This document shows positions 1 through 9,333 of a stretch of 64,000 nt of DNA, piece after piece. Within the stretch, counting starts at the first letter, position 1, and each line of letters starts with the position of its first letter. Source of the DNA: Psychrobacter namhaensis (GTDB lineage Bacteria; Pseudomonadota; Gammaproteobacteria; Pseudomonadales; Moraxellaceae); contig NZ_JABASS010000001.1 of NCBI RefSeq assembly GCF_016107545.1, positions 186,001 through 250,000 of the forward strand. The letters are read 5' to 3'. The notes below the pieces were generated by a model. It saw only the letters and a list, made by a program, of their open reading frames with translations. It did no database searches and was not told where the DNA came from. The position numbers were made by a program, and so were the translations under genes.

Positions 1-36
1 CTTTTTGACTATCAAACCCACCCTAAAGACCTGTTT

Positions 37-2613
37 TTATACCAATAAAAATGGCGCGGTTCGGCTTGTTTTTGATTGCGCGACGTCTTCTGGCGTGCCT
101 TGAGCGACAATGGACCCGCCCGCATCCCCTGCCCCTGGCCCCATATCCATAACCCAATCGCTGTTGCTGGCCACTTGCATGTCATGCTCAACCATAATAA
201 CGGTGTTGCCAGCATCGACCAGACCGTTTAACTGCGCCATCAGCATAGATACGTCGGCAGGGTGTAGACCCGTGGTGGGCTCGTCTAATATATAAAGCGT
301 GTCGCCGCGTTGTGTGCGTTGCAGCTCAGTAGCAAGCTTGATACGCTGCGCCTCGCCGCCTGATAGCTCGGTTGCGGGTTGACCCAAACGTAAGTAACCA
401 AGCCCAACTTGTAGCAAAGCCTCTAACGCACGCAAAATAGGTGCTTCGTCACTAAAGAACTCATGAGCCGCCTCCACCGTTAAGTTCAATACTTGAGCAA
501 TGTTTTTTCCTCGATAAGTGATGGCCAATGTTTCATCATCATAACGCTTTCCGTGACAAACCTGACAAAGCGCGTAGACACTTGGCAAAAATAACAGCTC
601 GACACTCACAAACCCCAAGCCTTCACAATTTGGACAACGTCCCTTTGGTGTATTGAAAGAAAAGCGACCAGCATCAAAACCATGGGCTTTTGCTTGTTTG
701 GTTGTTGCAAACAATTTACGTACATCATCAAATAACCCAGTATACGTTGCCAGATTGGAGCGCGGCGTCCGTCCGATTGCTTTTTGATTGATATTGATCA
801 GACGGCGTACATATTCCATGCCAGCGATGATTTCGCCGCTTGTTACAGAGTCAAGCTCCTGCTCAAGCAGGTCTGACTCGTCTACGGGTGCATCCTCCGT
901 CGTTTTTTGTCCCAACGCCTCATTGATGAGCTCCACCAACGCTTGGCTAACCAGACTTGATTTACCAGAGCCTGAGACACCCGTGACACTCGTCATAACA
1001 CCTAACGGAAACTCAGCGTCTAATCCTGTTATATTATTGCGTTTAATGTTTGCAAGTTTGAACCATGCGGCAGGCTGCCTCGTACGAGATCTTGGCTGTC
1101 CGTTAGCCGTATCGGCAAAGAGATACTGGCCCGTATGCGACTGAGCAACATTACGAAGACCCTCGACAGGCCCGCTATAGACAATTTGGCCACCATGCGT
1201 GCCAGCCTTTGGCCCGACATCGACCACCCAATCTGCATGCCTGATGACGCTAACGTCATGCTCAACCACAAACACAGAGTTACCAGCCGCGATGAGCTCA
1301 TCCAGTGCCCCTAACAAAGCTTGGGTGTCTGCAGGGTGCAGGCCTGCAGATGGCTCATCAAGGACATAAACCACGCCAAAAAGCTGCGAGCGTATTTGCG
1401 TTGCCAGCCGCAAACGCTGCAACTCCCCTGGCGACAACGTCGGTGTCGTCCGCTCAAGCGATAGATAGCCAAGGCCGAGCTTTGTCAGTGCTTCCACACG
1501 GGAGAGAATATCACTGGCAATACGCTGAGCCACGATGGCTTTTTCGCGGTTTGGCGTCTCATTGTCCAGCTTGGTATGAGCTGTTTTTTCTAATTTTAAT
1601 GCCAGTTCTGTGAGTGTCAGCTGTGACAGCTCACCAATATCCAGTCCTGCAAATTTGACGGACAGTGATTCTCTTTTTAGCTTTTTGCCGTGGCACTCTG
1701 GACACTCAGAGATCTGCATAAACTGCGAGACACGTTTTTTGGTGCGCGGACTTTGGGTGGTGGCAAAAGAATGTAAAATAAAACGCTTAGCACTGGTAAA
1801 GGTCCCCATGTAGTTTGGCTTTTCACCATTCTCAATTGCCTCGCGCGTTTGTTCTATGTTGTATTCAGGATAGACAGGCACTGTTGGGGTCTCGTCAGTA
1901 AACAAGATCCAGTCTCGCGTTTTTTTCGGAAGGGTGTGCCAAGGCGTGTCAATGTCGTAGCCCAATGTGGTTAATATACGGCTAAGGTTTTGACCTTGCC
2001 ACGCTGGTGGCCATGCCGCAATCGCACGCTCACGTATGGTTTTGGTATTGTCTGGCACCAGTAGCGCTTCAGTGACCTCAAACACGCGGCCAATGCCCGA
2101 GCAAGTCGGGCAAGCGCCATCTGGCGTATTGGGCGAGAACGCATCGGCATATAGCATTTCTTGGCCTTCTGGATACTCACCTGCTCGTGAGTACAACATG
2201 CGTAGACCGTTGGATATGGTCGTAACACTGCCCACGGATGAGCGCACCGACGGTGTACCCCGCTGTTGCTGTAGGGCAACGGCTGGTGGCAGCCCTTCTA
2301 TCGCATCGACATCTGGTTCATCGACTTGATCGATCAATCGTCTGGCGTAGGGCGATACTGAGTCTAAGTAACGACGTTGCGACTCAGCAAACAATGTCCC
2401 AAATGCCAATGACGATTTTCCTGACCCTGATATCCCTGTGAATACCACCAGCGCATTGCGCGGTAGATCCACATCAACATTTTTTAGGTTATGAACACGC
2501 GCGCCCCTTACCTGTACACGGTTGCTAGTAACATTGTCGTCATTGTCGCTGTGGTCACTAAGGTGACTATTAATTTTATGGGCAGTGGTTTTTTTATTTT
2601 TATGAGCCATCAA
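37..2613 (-). CDS. UvrA-like excinuclease ABC subunit A (class II, UvrA2-type)
   Basis: Tandem ABC ATPase of the UvrA family, a DNA damage-recognition protein. Two nucleotide-binding halves are visible. The first has Walker A GISGSGKS at residues 60-67, a signature written LSPGELQR instead of LSGGE, and Walker B VLDEPSAGLHP. The second has GVSGSGKS, LSGGEAQR and ILDEPTTGLHP. Zinc-type CxxC pairs occur as CPTC, CPEC and CPNC...CQVC. At 858 aa it is shorter than housekeeping UvrA (about 940 aa), as in UvrA2 paralogues linked to drug or DNA-damage tolerance in other bacteria. The start is TTG at 2613 or ATG at 2610, both served by AAGGA. The true uvrA is probably elsewhere on the chromosome (inference). 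Confidence 0.88.
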   Translation of the reverse strand: MMAHKNKKTTAHKINSHLSDHSDNDDNVTSNRVQVRGARVHNLKNVDVDLPRNALVVFTGISGSGKSSLAFGTLFAESQRRYLDSVSPYARRLIDQVDEPDVDAIEGLPPAVALQQQRGTPSVRSSVGSVTTISNGLRMLYSRAGEYPEGQEMLYADAFSPNTPDGACPTCSGIGRVFEVTEALLVPDNTKTIRERAIAAWPPAWQGQNLSRILTTLGYDIDTPWHTLPKKTRDWILFTDETPTVPVYPEYNIEQTREAIENGEKPNYMGTFTSAKRFILHSFATTQSPRTKKRVSQFMQISECPECHGKKLKRESLSVKFAGLDIGELSQLTLTELALKLEKTAHTKLDNETPNREKAIVAQRIASDILSRVEALTKLGLGYLSLERTTPTLSPGELQRLRLATQIRSQLFGVVYVLDEPSAGLHPADTQALLGALDELIAAGNSVFVVEHDVSVIRHADWVVDVGPKAGTHGGQIVYSGPVEGLRNVAQSHTGQYLFADTANGQPRSRTRQPAAWFKLANIKRNNITGLDAEFPLGVMTSVTGVSGSGKSSLVSQALVELINEALGQKTTEDAPVDESDLLEQELDSVTSGEIIAGMEYVRRLININQKAIGRTPRSNLATYTGLFDDVRKLFATTKQAKAHGFDAGRFSFNTPKGRCPNCEGLGFVSVELLFLPSVYALCQVCHGKRYDDETLAITYRGKNIAQVLNLTVEAAHEFFSDEAPILRALEALLQVGLGYLRLGQPATELSGGEAQRIKLATELQRTQRGDTLYILDEPTTGLHPADVSMLMAQLNGLVDAGNTVIMVEHDMQVASNSDWVMDMGPGAGDAGGSIVAQGTPEDVAQSKTSRTAPFLLV

Positions 2614-2827
2614 GTTATTATTCCTTTTAAATCACTTTTAATTATAAAGATGTTTGTTCAATACTAGAGCAAGTCCTCAATTCAATCGATAGTCATCTAA
2701 ATAACCAATGTATAGGAAGGTTAACACGTACTCCTTTAAAGCCAAGGCTTGGCTTACGTATCAGTAGCACAGATAGACAAAACGACAACCTACGTTATCT
2801 TTGTCCTAATTTTGTCCTAATAGCGAA

Positions 2828-2849
2828 AAACCCGCATCAATGCGGGTTT
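2828..2849 (-). terminator. Rho-independent terminator after the DUF819 gene
   Basis: Stem AAACCCGCAT/ATGCGGGTTT with a 2-nt loop. On the minus strand it is followed by a T-run, about 40 bases past the stop of the DUF819 gene. Confidence 0.75.
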
Positions 2850-2885
2850 ATGTTTAGCGATAGTACAGGATCGTCAACCTAAATG

Positions 2886-4130
2886 TCATCCCACCACCAA
2901 CCGCATAATTTGGGTGCTGATATAGCCGCCAAACGTCCCCACTGCATAGCCAAGAATACCCAAAAACACGCCGACTGGCGCAAGCGATGGATGAAAGGCC
3001 GTCGCCACGATCGGCGCAGAGGAAGCACCGCCAGTGTTAGCGTTGGACCCTACCGCCAAAAAGAAAAATGGTGCACGAATGACTCTTGCGACAGCAAAAA
3101 TGATGACGACATGAATACTCATCCATAATAAGCCGATTAGCAATAGCCGCCACTGCGAGACAATACCAGCAAGATTAATCTGCATACCGATAGCCGCGAT
3201 CAACACAAAGATAAACACCGTACCAATTTTAGAGGCACCAACATGGTCAAGTTTGCGCACTTTGGTGAAAGAGAATCCAACACCCAATAAGGTAATAATC
3301 ACCACCATCCAAAAAAACGAGCTGGCAAAGCTATATTGTACCGCCCACTTATACGGCGCAAAGAAAGCAGCAATTTGCCCACCAATAAAGTGCGCCGCCC
3401 CCACCATGGCAAAGCATAAACCAAACATCACCATCAAATCATTTAAGGTCGCAGGACGAGCATGATCGCGCTCATAGCTTTCAACGGCTGTAATGACTTT
3501 ATCAATACTACTGGTATCCGCTTTTAAGAAGCGGTCTATTTTAGCCCTGTGTTTTGCCATTACCAATATGGCCAACAACCACAATGAGGCATTGGTGGCG
3601 TCCACCAAAATCATCATGCCAAATAGGTCATCACTGACCCCAAACAACTCTTTCATTGCCGCTTGGTTGGCCGCGCCGCCAATCCAGCTACCAGCCACTG
3701 CTGAAAACCCACGCCACAAGGTGTCGTCAACAAACATACTAGGTGACACCCATTTTGCCACCCCTAAACTGATGGGGCCGCTGATGATAATGGCGATACT
3801 AGCTGCGAAGAACATGGCAATCGCTTTCCAGCCTAAACCAAGTATCTTAGGAACATCCATCGACAAAGTCATCAAGAGCAAACTGGCTGGCAACAGATAG
3901 GTTGCGGTAAAACCATAAATCTGTGAGCCAACACCATCAGCAAAAACGCCTAAACTGTTTAGCGTCGCAGGTATAAAACAGCAAAGAACAATACCGGGTA
4001 GTACCGCATAAAATCGTCGCCAGAACTTGCTTGGCAAGCCTTGGGTATAAAATACTAAGCCAATGATGGCCATAATGATACCAAACGCTAACGGCAGACT
4101 ATCAATGGTGAAACTTGAGGTGGCGGGCAT
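2886..4130 (-). CDS. DUF819 family inner-membrane protein (YjcL-like)
   Basis: Polytopic membrane protein of about 414 aa with 10 or more hydrophobic segments. It carries motifs typical of DUF819: GSWIGGAANQ in the middle and SNANTGGASSAP near the C-terminus, arranged as two transporter-like halves. The substrate is unknown for the family. The frame is open back to an ATG at 4253. The ATG at 4130 is preferred because GGAG lies 7 bases upstream, the homology-like region begins just after it, and the 4253 start would leave only about 30 bases after the preceding terminator. It is a single gene between two terminators. Confidence 0.8.
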   Translation of the reverse strand: MPATSSFTIDSLPLAFGIIMAIIGLVFYTQGLPSKFWRRFYAVLPGIVLCCFIPATLNSLGVFADGVGSQIYGFTATYLLPASLLLMTLSMDVPKILGLGWKAIAMFFAASIAIIISGPISLGVAKWVSPSMFVDDTLWRGFSAVAGSWIGGAANQAAMKELFGVSDDLFGMMILVDATNASLWLLAILVMAKHRAKIDRFLKADTSSIDKVITAVESYERDHARPATLNDLMVMFGLCFAMVGAAHFIGGQIAAFFAPYKWAVQYSFASSFFWMVVIITLLGVGFSFTKVRKLDHVGASKIGTVFIFVLIAAIGMQINLAGIVSQWRLLLIGLLWMSIHVVIIFAVARVIRAPFFFLAVGSNANTGGASSAPIVATAFHPSLAPVGVFLGILGYAVGTFGGYISTQIMRLVVG

Positions 4131-4283
4131 CAAACGGCTCCAGAGCAGGCGATAAAAGCTTGTCAGTATAGACAAGGCTAAAAAAACGCGCAAGCCACTA
4201 TCTTGGGTTTGCGATACCAGTGTGTGCTTGGAGCGTTTTTGCAAACCCCACATTTACTTAACTAGCATAAAACCTGCAAACAC

Positions 4284-4316
4284 AAAAAAGCCAGATAACA
4301 AGTATCTGGCTTTTTT
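4284..4316. terminator. Bidirectional hairpin terminator
   Basis: Stem GCCAGATA/TATCTGGC with a 5-nt loop, flanked by an A-run on one side and a T-run on the other. It lies about 70 bases past the stop of the DEAD-box helicase gene. Confidence 0.85.
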
Positions 4317-4384
4317 CGATCGGTTATACGGTTAGAATAAAAACTGTGGTTAACAGCTTTTCTTAACCATTCACGATAGGGCTA

Positions 4385-6070
4385 TTACGAGTTTTTACCA
4401 CGGTTGCCGCCATTTGGACGACCTTGGCCACGGCTGTCAGAACGACCTGCTGGACGACCTTGACTGCCACTTGGACGGCCGCGACCGGTTGCGGCGCGCT
4501 CACCACGTGGAACGCCATTGCTATCACCGCGGCTTGGGCCACCAGTGCGCTTGCCTTGATAAGGCTTGCCGCCTGAACGCTCGTTTGGTTTGCCAGATGA
4601 ATCACGTGGCTTACCTTGATAACCGCTGTCGTTGCTGGCGCGTTGTCCAGTTGGGGCGCTGTCACTTGAGCGACCACGGCCTTGACCGCCGCCACTAGAT
4701 TTACCAGCATAGCCACCGCTTGAACGACCACGGCCTTGACCGTTACCACCACCATTAGAGCGTCCGCGACCACGGCCACGACCCTTACCTTTGTTTTCGC
4801 TAGGTACATAAGTCTTCTTAGGCTCCATGCCTTCGATGACACAGACTTCCATCTTGCGATCTAAGTAACGATTGATAGCGTTTAGCTGTGGACGATCATC
4901 CATGCTACATAAGCTGATAGCGACACCAGTACGACCAGCACGGCCACAACGACCGATACGGTGGACGTAGTCTTCGGTTTGACGCGGCAAGTCATAGTTG
5001 ATGACGTGCGAGATTGCTGGAACGTCTAGACCACGAGCAGCAACGTCAGTGGCTACTAGGATTTTGCATTTACCATTACGCAAGTCTTGAACGATACGGT
5101 TACGCTTGCTTTGTGGCAAATCACCATGTAGGAAGCTGGCTTTATGACCGGCTTCTTGTAGCTGTTTTGCTAACTTTTCAGTGCTACGTTTGGTCGCCGC
5201 AAAGATAATGATTTGTTCCATATCTTGCTGGCAAACGATTTTGTCAAGCAAACGGTTTTTGTGATCAAAATCATCACAGTAGTACACTTTTTCTTCGATG
5301 TGGGCTGATTCAACTTTGATTGATACACGCTCAGGATTTTTGGTGAAGCTGGCAGCAATTTTACCGACTGGGCCATCCCAAGTGGCTGAACACATAATCG
5401 TCTGACGATCAGTTGGCGCTGCGCGTAGAATGTCGCTGATATCATCAGCAAAACCCATGTCTAGCATACGGTCAGCTTCGTCAAGTACCAATACTTCTAG
5501 GTTAGACAAGTCAACACGGCCCGCATTGATGTGGTCAAGCAGACGACCAGGGGTGGCAACGATGACTTGTACGCCTTTTTTCAGGGCAGTAATCTGACCA
5601 TTGTACGGTGCACCGCCAACCAATGGCACACAAAATAGACCACGCATGTCTTTAGAGTAAGTACGCACGCTATCATGTACCTGCTGAGCAAGTTCACGCG
5701 TTGGCGTTAGGATAAGGGCTTTGGTTAGTTTATCAAAGCTGGTTGCACGGCTTAAGCGATCCAGTACTGGGATGACGAATGCGGCGGTTTTACCACTACC
5801 CGTTTGCGCTGACAATAAAAGGTCACGGCCGGCTAGTGCAAAAGGAATGGCTTGCTCTTGAATTGGCGTTGGATTGGTATAACCACTGCGATCAAGCGCA
5901 GTAAGAATTGGCTTTGCAATGCCAAGATCAGTAAAGGTGATTTTATTTTCTTCAGCTGCGTCAGTCGTCGCCGCTTGATTATTGGTATCAGTATTTGAGG
6001 TATCGTTTGGCGTGTTAGTGCTTTCGATGATGCCGTTTTCAGCGGCGATTGTAGATAAGATGTCAGTCAT
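4385..6070 (-). CDS. DEAD-box ATP-dependent RNA helicase with RG-rich tail (RhlE-like)
   Basis: RNA helicase that unwinds RNA duplexes in ribosome assembly or RNA decay, cytoplasmic. Motifs in order: Q motif GYTNPTPIQEQ (about 63-73), AQTGSGKT (88-95), PTRELAQQ, TPGRLLDH, DEAD, SAT, VATDVAARGLDV and HRIGRCGRAG. The last ~140 residues form a low-complexity tail rich in Gly, Arg, Ser and Asn with many RG/RGR steps, which in this family binds RNA non-specifically. An acidic Asn/Thr-rich N-terminal extension of about 45 residues precedes the core. Start ATG has AAGGA 5 bases upstream. It could equally be named RhlB- or DeaD-like; the exact paralogue is not resolved. Confidence 0.92.
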   Translation of the reverse strand: MTDILSTIAAENGIIESTNTPNDTSNTDTNNQAATTDAAEENKITFTDLGIAKPILTALDRSGYTNPTPIQEQAIPFALAGRDLLLSAQTGSGKTAAFVIPVLDRLSRATSFDKLTKALILTPTRELAQQVHDSVRTYSKDMRGLFCVPLVGGAPYNGQITALKKGVQVIVATPGRLLDHINAGRVDLSNLEVLVLDEADRMLDMGFADDISDILRAAPTDRQTIMCSATWDGPVGKIAASFTKNPERVSIKVESAHIEEKVYYCDDFDHKNRLLDKIVCQQDMEQIIIFAATKRSTEKLAKQLQEAGHKASFLHGDLPQSKRNRIVQDLRNGKCKILVATDVAARGLDVPAISHVINYDLPRQTEDYVHRIGRCGRAGRTGVAISLCSMDDRPQLNAINRYLDRKMEVCVIEGMEPKKTYVPSENKGKGRGRGRGRSNGGGNGQGRGRSSGGYAGKSSGGGQGRGRSSDSAPTGQRASNDSGYQGKPRDSSGKPNERSGGKPYQGKRTGGPSRGDSNGVPRGERAATGRGRPSGSQGRPAGRSDSRGQGRPNGGNRGKNS

Positions 6071-6527
6071 AGGAATCCTTGGTAAGTATAAGCTGCTGTA
6101 AATTCAGCAAGCTTGATGCATACCACTGATAACCGTTCACCACGCTGCCTTTATTAAAGAATTATCGGACCACATAAAAGTGTCGATAATCAGAAGCCAA
6201 GCCAATAAAGCTTAGAGCCTCTACAATAAATGCGTTCGTGCTGTCTGACGTATTTTGGTGGTAGTGCCGAGTGTCTTATCCTTGCTTGATATAAACGTGT
6301 TATTGATGCTTTGTCCAAAGCAGATAACCGCGAATAACAACCAATCTAGACCATGCTTATGGTCGAGTAGATAAGATATGAGTCAAAAATAACTGATATT
6401 TTTATAAAGGGTTATTTAAGTACACAAAATCATCGGCAACAATTACTTATGGTCATCCTAGACCCAAAATCGCAGGCGATGTTATCAATCTCATAATTCA
6501 CGAAAGCCTAAGCTAACGTGGCGACGC
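6071..6527 (-). other. Long untranslated leader of the helicase gene
   Basis: About 450 bases between the best promoter match and the helicase start codon, with no credible ORF on either strand. Long leaders are known for cold-shock RNA helicase genes such as csdA. That it regulates translation here is inference. Confidence 0.4.
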
Positions 6528-6556
6528 AGTATAGCACAATAAAAACCATCTGTACC
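6528..6556 (-). promoter_or_regulatory. Candidate extended -10 promoter for the helicase
   Basis: Minus strand reads TGCTATACT (extended -10 with TATACT at 6533-6528). A weak GGTACA lies 17 bases upstream as -35. The predicted transcript start is near 6521. Confidence 0.45.
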
Positions 6557-6649
6557 TATTTTTTCTAGCATTATAGAAATAACACCCCTGAAATTGGTCA
6601 TGAAGCTTTAAGTGAGCCATTTAACAGATAGGTTGTCAACTTATGGCCG

Positions 6650-7732
6650 CTATTGTGTCACCTTAACCTCAGTGACGTAGGTCGGCAGTTGCCATGCACC
6701 ACCTGCTTCAACCATACGGCATAGTCCAGTGGTACTTTCATGACTTTTTTCAAACGCCTTACCGGTCCATAGCCAATCGGTTCTGCTTAAGCAGTCACCG
6801 ATACCGCGCCCTTTTTGTACTGAGGTGATTTTACCTTTATCGTAACCCGTGGCACTGGTGGTTACCAATGTCGGTTTATAAGGTTTGCTGTCATTGATAA
6901 CCCAAACCCCTGTCCCAGTATTATAGGCGCCCATCCAGCAGTCATGCTGTGCGAGTAGTTGTGAGCTGTTTAGACGACTGACACGCCATGGCGACTTATC
7001 TGTGAGATTTGGGCAGTCACTGTCCACCTCTTTCATGGTACCTCTCATCAAGGTCGCCAGTTGAGACGCGCGCATGACAAACTTTCTCTTGTTGGTAGAG
7101 ACTGCTTTTGGATTGGGCGCGACAAAGCGCAGTATTGGTGCAGACTTGGGTGACAATACGCTGCTGTTGGACTTAGCAGCGCCTTCTTTATTGATAAAGG
7201 CGCTTGGCGTCCCTACTCGACCTTGGACTTCATCTGCTTTTAGCATGACAGCACTCGCCCCTTTATCTGAAAGCTGCCAGCGTGAGTTGCGCAGTACCAG
7301 CTCAATTTTACTTGATTTAGTCAGCGCGTCTAGCAGTGCTTTTACTTGTGTAGATGTCAGCTCGGCATTACCTGCGGCGGTTGAAAAAGGTTTGGTTTCA
7401 CCATAATTCCTATCATTAATAAACAACGATATACGGTGACGGTTACCCAGTTGCATCAAAGCCTTAGATGAGCTTTCTTTAGCGCCGCCAAGTTTTACTT
7501 TGCCATCCACCCCAGCATTCGCCCCTGCGCGGCGCACAAGCAACACTGATATGGGAAATTCGCTATTATTTTCTGCTTGATAGCCTGCCAGCCGGCAAGT
7601 ACGGGTATTATCACAGACGACCTGCCAGTCTTGGCTGGTTAATTCAGCGCCAGTACTGGCCATACTTGTGGTACTAAATAAAGCCGTGCTTATAGCGGCA
7701 AATAGGGACAATTTTATTTTATTTTTTATCAT
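6650..7732 (-). CDS. Secreted DUF1176 domain protein
   Basis: Exported protein of unknown function, about 360 aa. The N-terminus from the ATG at 7732 is a Sec signal peptide: a lysine-rich start MIKNKIK, a hydrophobic core, and a likely cut after SMA near residue 24. The mature protein contains paired cysteines (CDNTRTC, DCPN, HDCW, DCLSR, GLCR), as expected for a periplasmic disulfide-bonded DUF1176 protein. The frame is open to 7930, but the extra 66 residues would bury the signal peptide and no better ribosome site supports them. Monocistronic, with an unremarkable neighbourhood. Confidence 0.75.
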   Translation of the reverse strand: MIKNKIKLSLFAAISTALFSTTSMASTGAELTSQDWQVVCDNTRTCRLAGYQAENNSEFPISVLLVRRAGANAGVDGKVKLGGAKESSSKALMQLGNRHRISLFINDRNYGETKPFSTAAGNAELTSTQVKALLDALTKSSKIELVLRNSRWQLSDKGASAVMLKADEVQGRVGTPSAFINKEGAAKSNSSVLSPKSAPILRFVAPNPKAVSTNKRKFVMRASQLATLMRGTMKEVDSDCPNLTDKSPWRVSRLNSSQLLAQHDCWMGAYNTGTGVWVINDSKPYKPTLVTTSATGYDKGKITSVQKGRGIGDCLSRTDWLWTGKAFEKSHESTTGLCRMVEAGGAWQLPTYVTEVKVTQ

Positions 7733-8184
7733 TAATAAGGGTATCTTTTTTATTTTTTTAGCATTGAGTACCAAGTAAGTTATGAGGAGCAATTTTGCGT
7801 GTTGGTAAACATGAGTACACGGGCGTTTCTGTGGCATGTTGGCCTCAGTATCGGTAGTATCGACCACACTTGACTCATCCACATACATCTGCCGTGAGAT
7901 GTGTATCAGCTTACCGTTATCATCCTTCATAATCGTTACTCATTAATAGAAGAAGTATAAACACCCGTCCAATAGGAGGATGCACCGCTATATTAACGCA
8001 TCAATGTTTCTATCTGTTGTACTAATGTATCATCGTGTAAATGAAAAAGTATATCCTTATTTTAATATAACTATATATGAATATAGAATAGCAAAAAAGG
8101 ATAAAATTAAGACTGATAAGCGCGCCGCCTATCAGCCTGTAAGTCATTTAGAAGGGTTATTATAAATCGGTACCATCGATTAAT
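7733..8184. other. AT-rich intergenic region
   Basis: Contains the possible N-terminal extension of the DUF1176 frame (7733-7930). It also holds a 61-codon AT-rich frame (7980-8165, plus) whose GGAGG abuts the ATG with no spacer. I see no RNA gene or convincing terminator. Confidence 0.4.
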
Positions 8185-9039
8185 TTAGCCAATAGGTTTT
8201 AATGGCAGTTCTATGGCGCGCTTAACCGCTGGCCGCTCAGCAATGGCCTGCGCCCAACGCTGCACATGCTTATAATCATTGACTTGTAAGAACTCTGCGG
8301 CATCGTAAAGCTTCCCAAGTACCAACTGGCCATACCATGCCCAAATAATCATATCGGCAATATTATAATCCGCTTCTTCATTGCCACACATATACTGATT
8401 GTTTTTTAGATGGCTATCAAGCACATCCAGCTGGCGCTTGGTCTCCATCGTATAGCGGTTGATGGGATACTCCAGCGGTTCAGGCGCATACGCATAAAAG
8501 TGCCCAAAGCCGCCACCTAAAAAAGGCGCGCTCCCCATTTGCCACATCACCCAAGACAGACAGTCCGCCCGCGCTTTGCCAAGTGAGGAAGGGATAAACT
8601 TGCCAAACTTTTCTGCCAAATACAGTAAGATCGCGCCAGATTCAAAGATAGCAATAGGCTCGCCAGACTCAAAGATAGAATGATCGACCAAGGCTGGAAT
8701 TTTTGAATTTGGGTTGATGGCTACAAAGCCAGAGCCAAACTGGTCACCCTCAGAGATGTCGATTTTATACGCATCGTACTCAGCACCTTTAACACCCAGC
8801 TCAGCCAACTCCTCTAACAGTATGTTGACCTTGACGCCATTTGGTGTATTTAGTGAATACAGTTGTAAAGGTGCATCGCCTACGGGCAGTGCTTTTTGGT
8901 GACGAGCACCAGCTGTCGGTCGATTGATGCTGGCAAACTTACCACCATTGTCTTTATCTTGCACCCACACCTTGGGTGGTACATATTTAACGCTTTGTTC
9001 GTCGGCACTATCGCTAGATTTATTGTTGTCTTGACTCAT
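8185..9039 (-). CDS. yghU: Glutathione S-transferase, YghU type
   Basis: Nu-class glutathione transferase (disulfide-bond oxidoreductase/organic hydroperoxide reductase in E. coli YghU). The match runs end to end: KVWVQDKDNGG and FASINRPTAG at the start, then LPVGDAPLQLYSLNTPNG, NPNSKIPALVDHS for glutathione binding, FESGAILLYLAEKFG, APFLGGGFGHFYAYAPE and ERPAVKRAIEL at the end. Length 284 aa, near the family norm. The start has AGGA 6 bases upstream. Cytoplasmic, monocistronic; likely helps detoxify peroxides (family knowledge). Confidence 0.92.
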   Translation of the reverse strand: MSQDNNKSSDSADEQSVKYVPPKVWVQDKDNGGKFASINRPTAGARHQKALPVGDAPLQLYSLNTPNGVKVNILLEELAELGVKGAEYDAYKIDISEGDQFGSGFVAINPNSKIPALVDHSIFESGEPIAIFESGAILLYLAEKFGKFIPSSLGKARADCLSWVMWQMGSAPFLGGGFGHFYAYAPEPLEYPINRYTMETKRQLDVLDSHLKNNQYMCGNEEADYNIADMIIWAWYGQLVLGKLYDAAEFLQVNDYKHVQRWAQAIAERPAVKRAIELPLKPIG

Positions 9040-9333
9040 GACATATCCTCGTTCGTATTTTTCATATTATCCATAACGTGATTGATGCTTTCTGCTTAAT
9101 AAGCATGTCGCTCACCTTACTATAGCGAGAACCGGTCCCTACATTAAAGCCCTCTCTTGTAATCAATGTGCAGACCTACCCGCTCGTTGTTTGATAACCT
9201 CGCCTATGTACCGTTACTTTGCGTCACTTTTATTATGATGCAGTCTTTCTTATACTATTCGGCTGCTATAGTGAGCTGGTTGTCACTATATTATTTTTGC
9301 CTATTTTATGACGAGAGAGCTAATGAGAGCGAC

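Noticed and set aside
7980-8165. 61-codon plus-strand frame
   Set aside because: GGAGG directly abuts the ATG with no spacer, the composition is that of AT-rich spacer, and no motif is seen. Possible but not supported.
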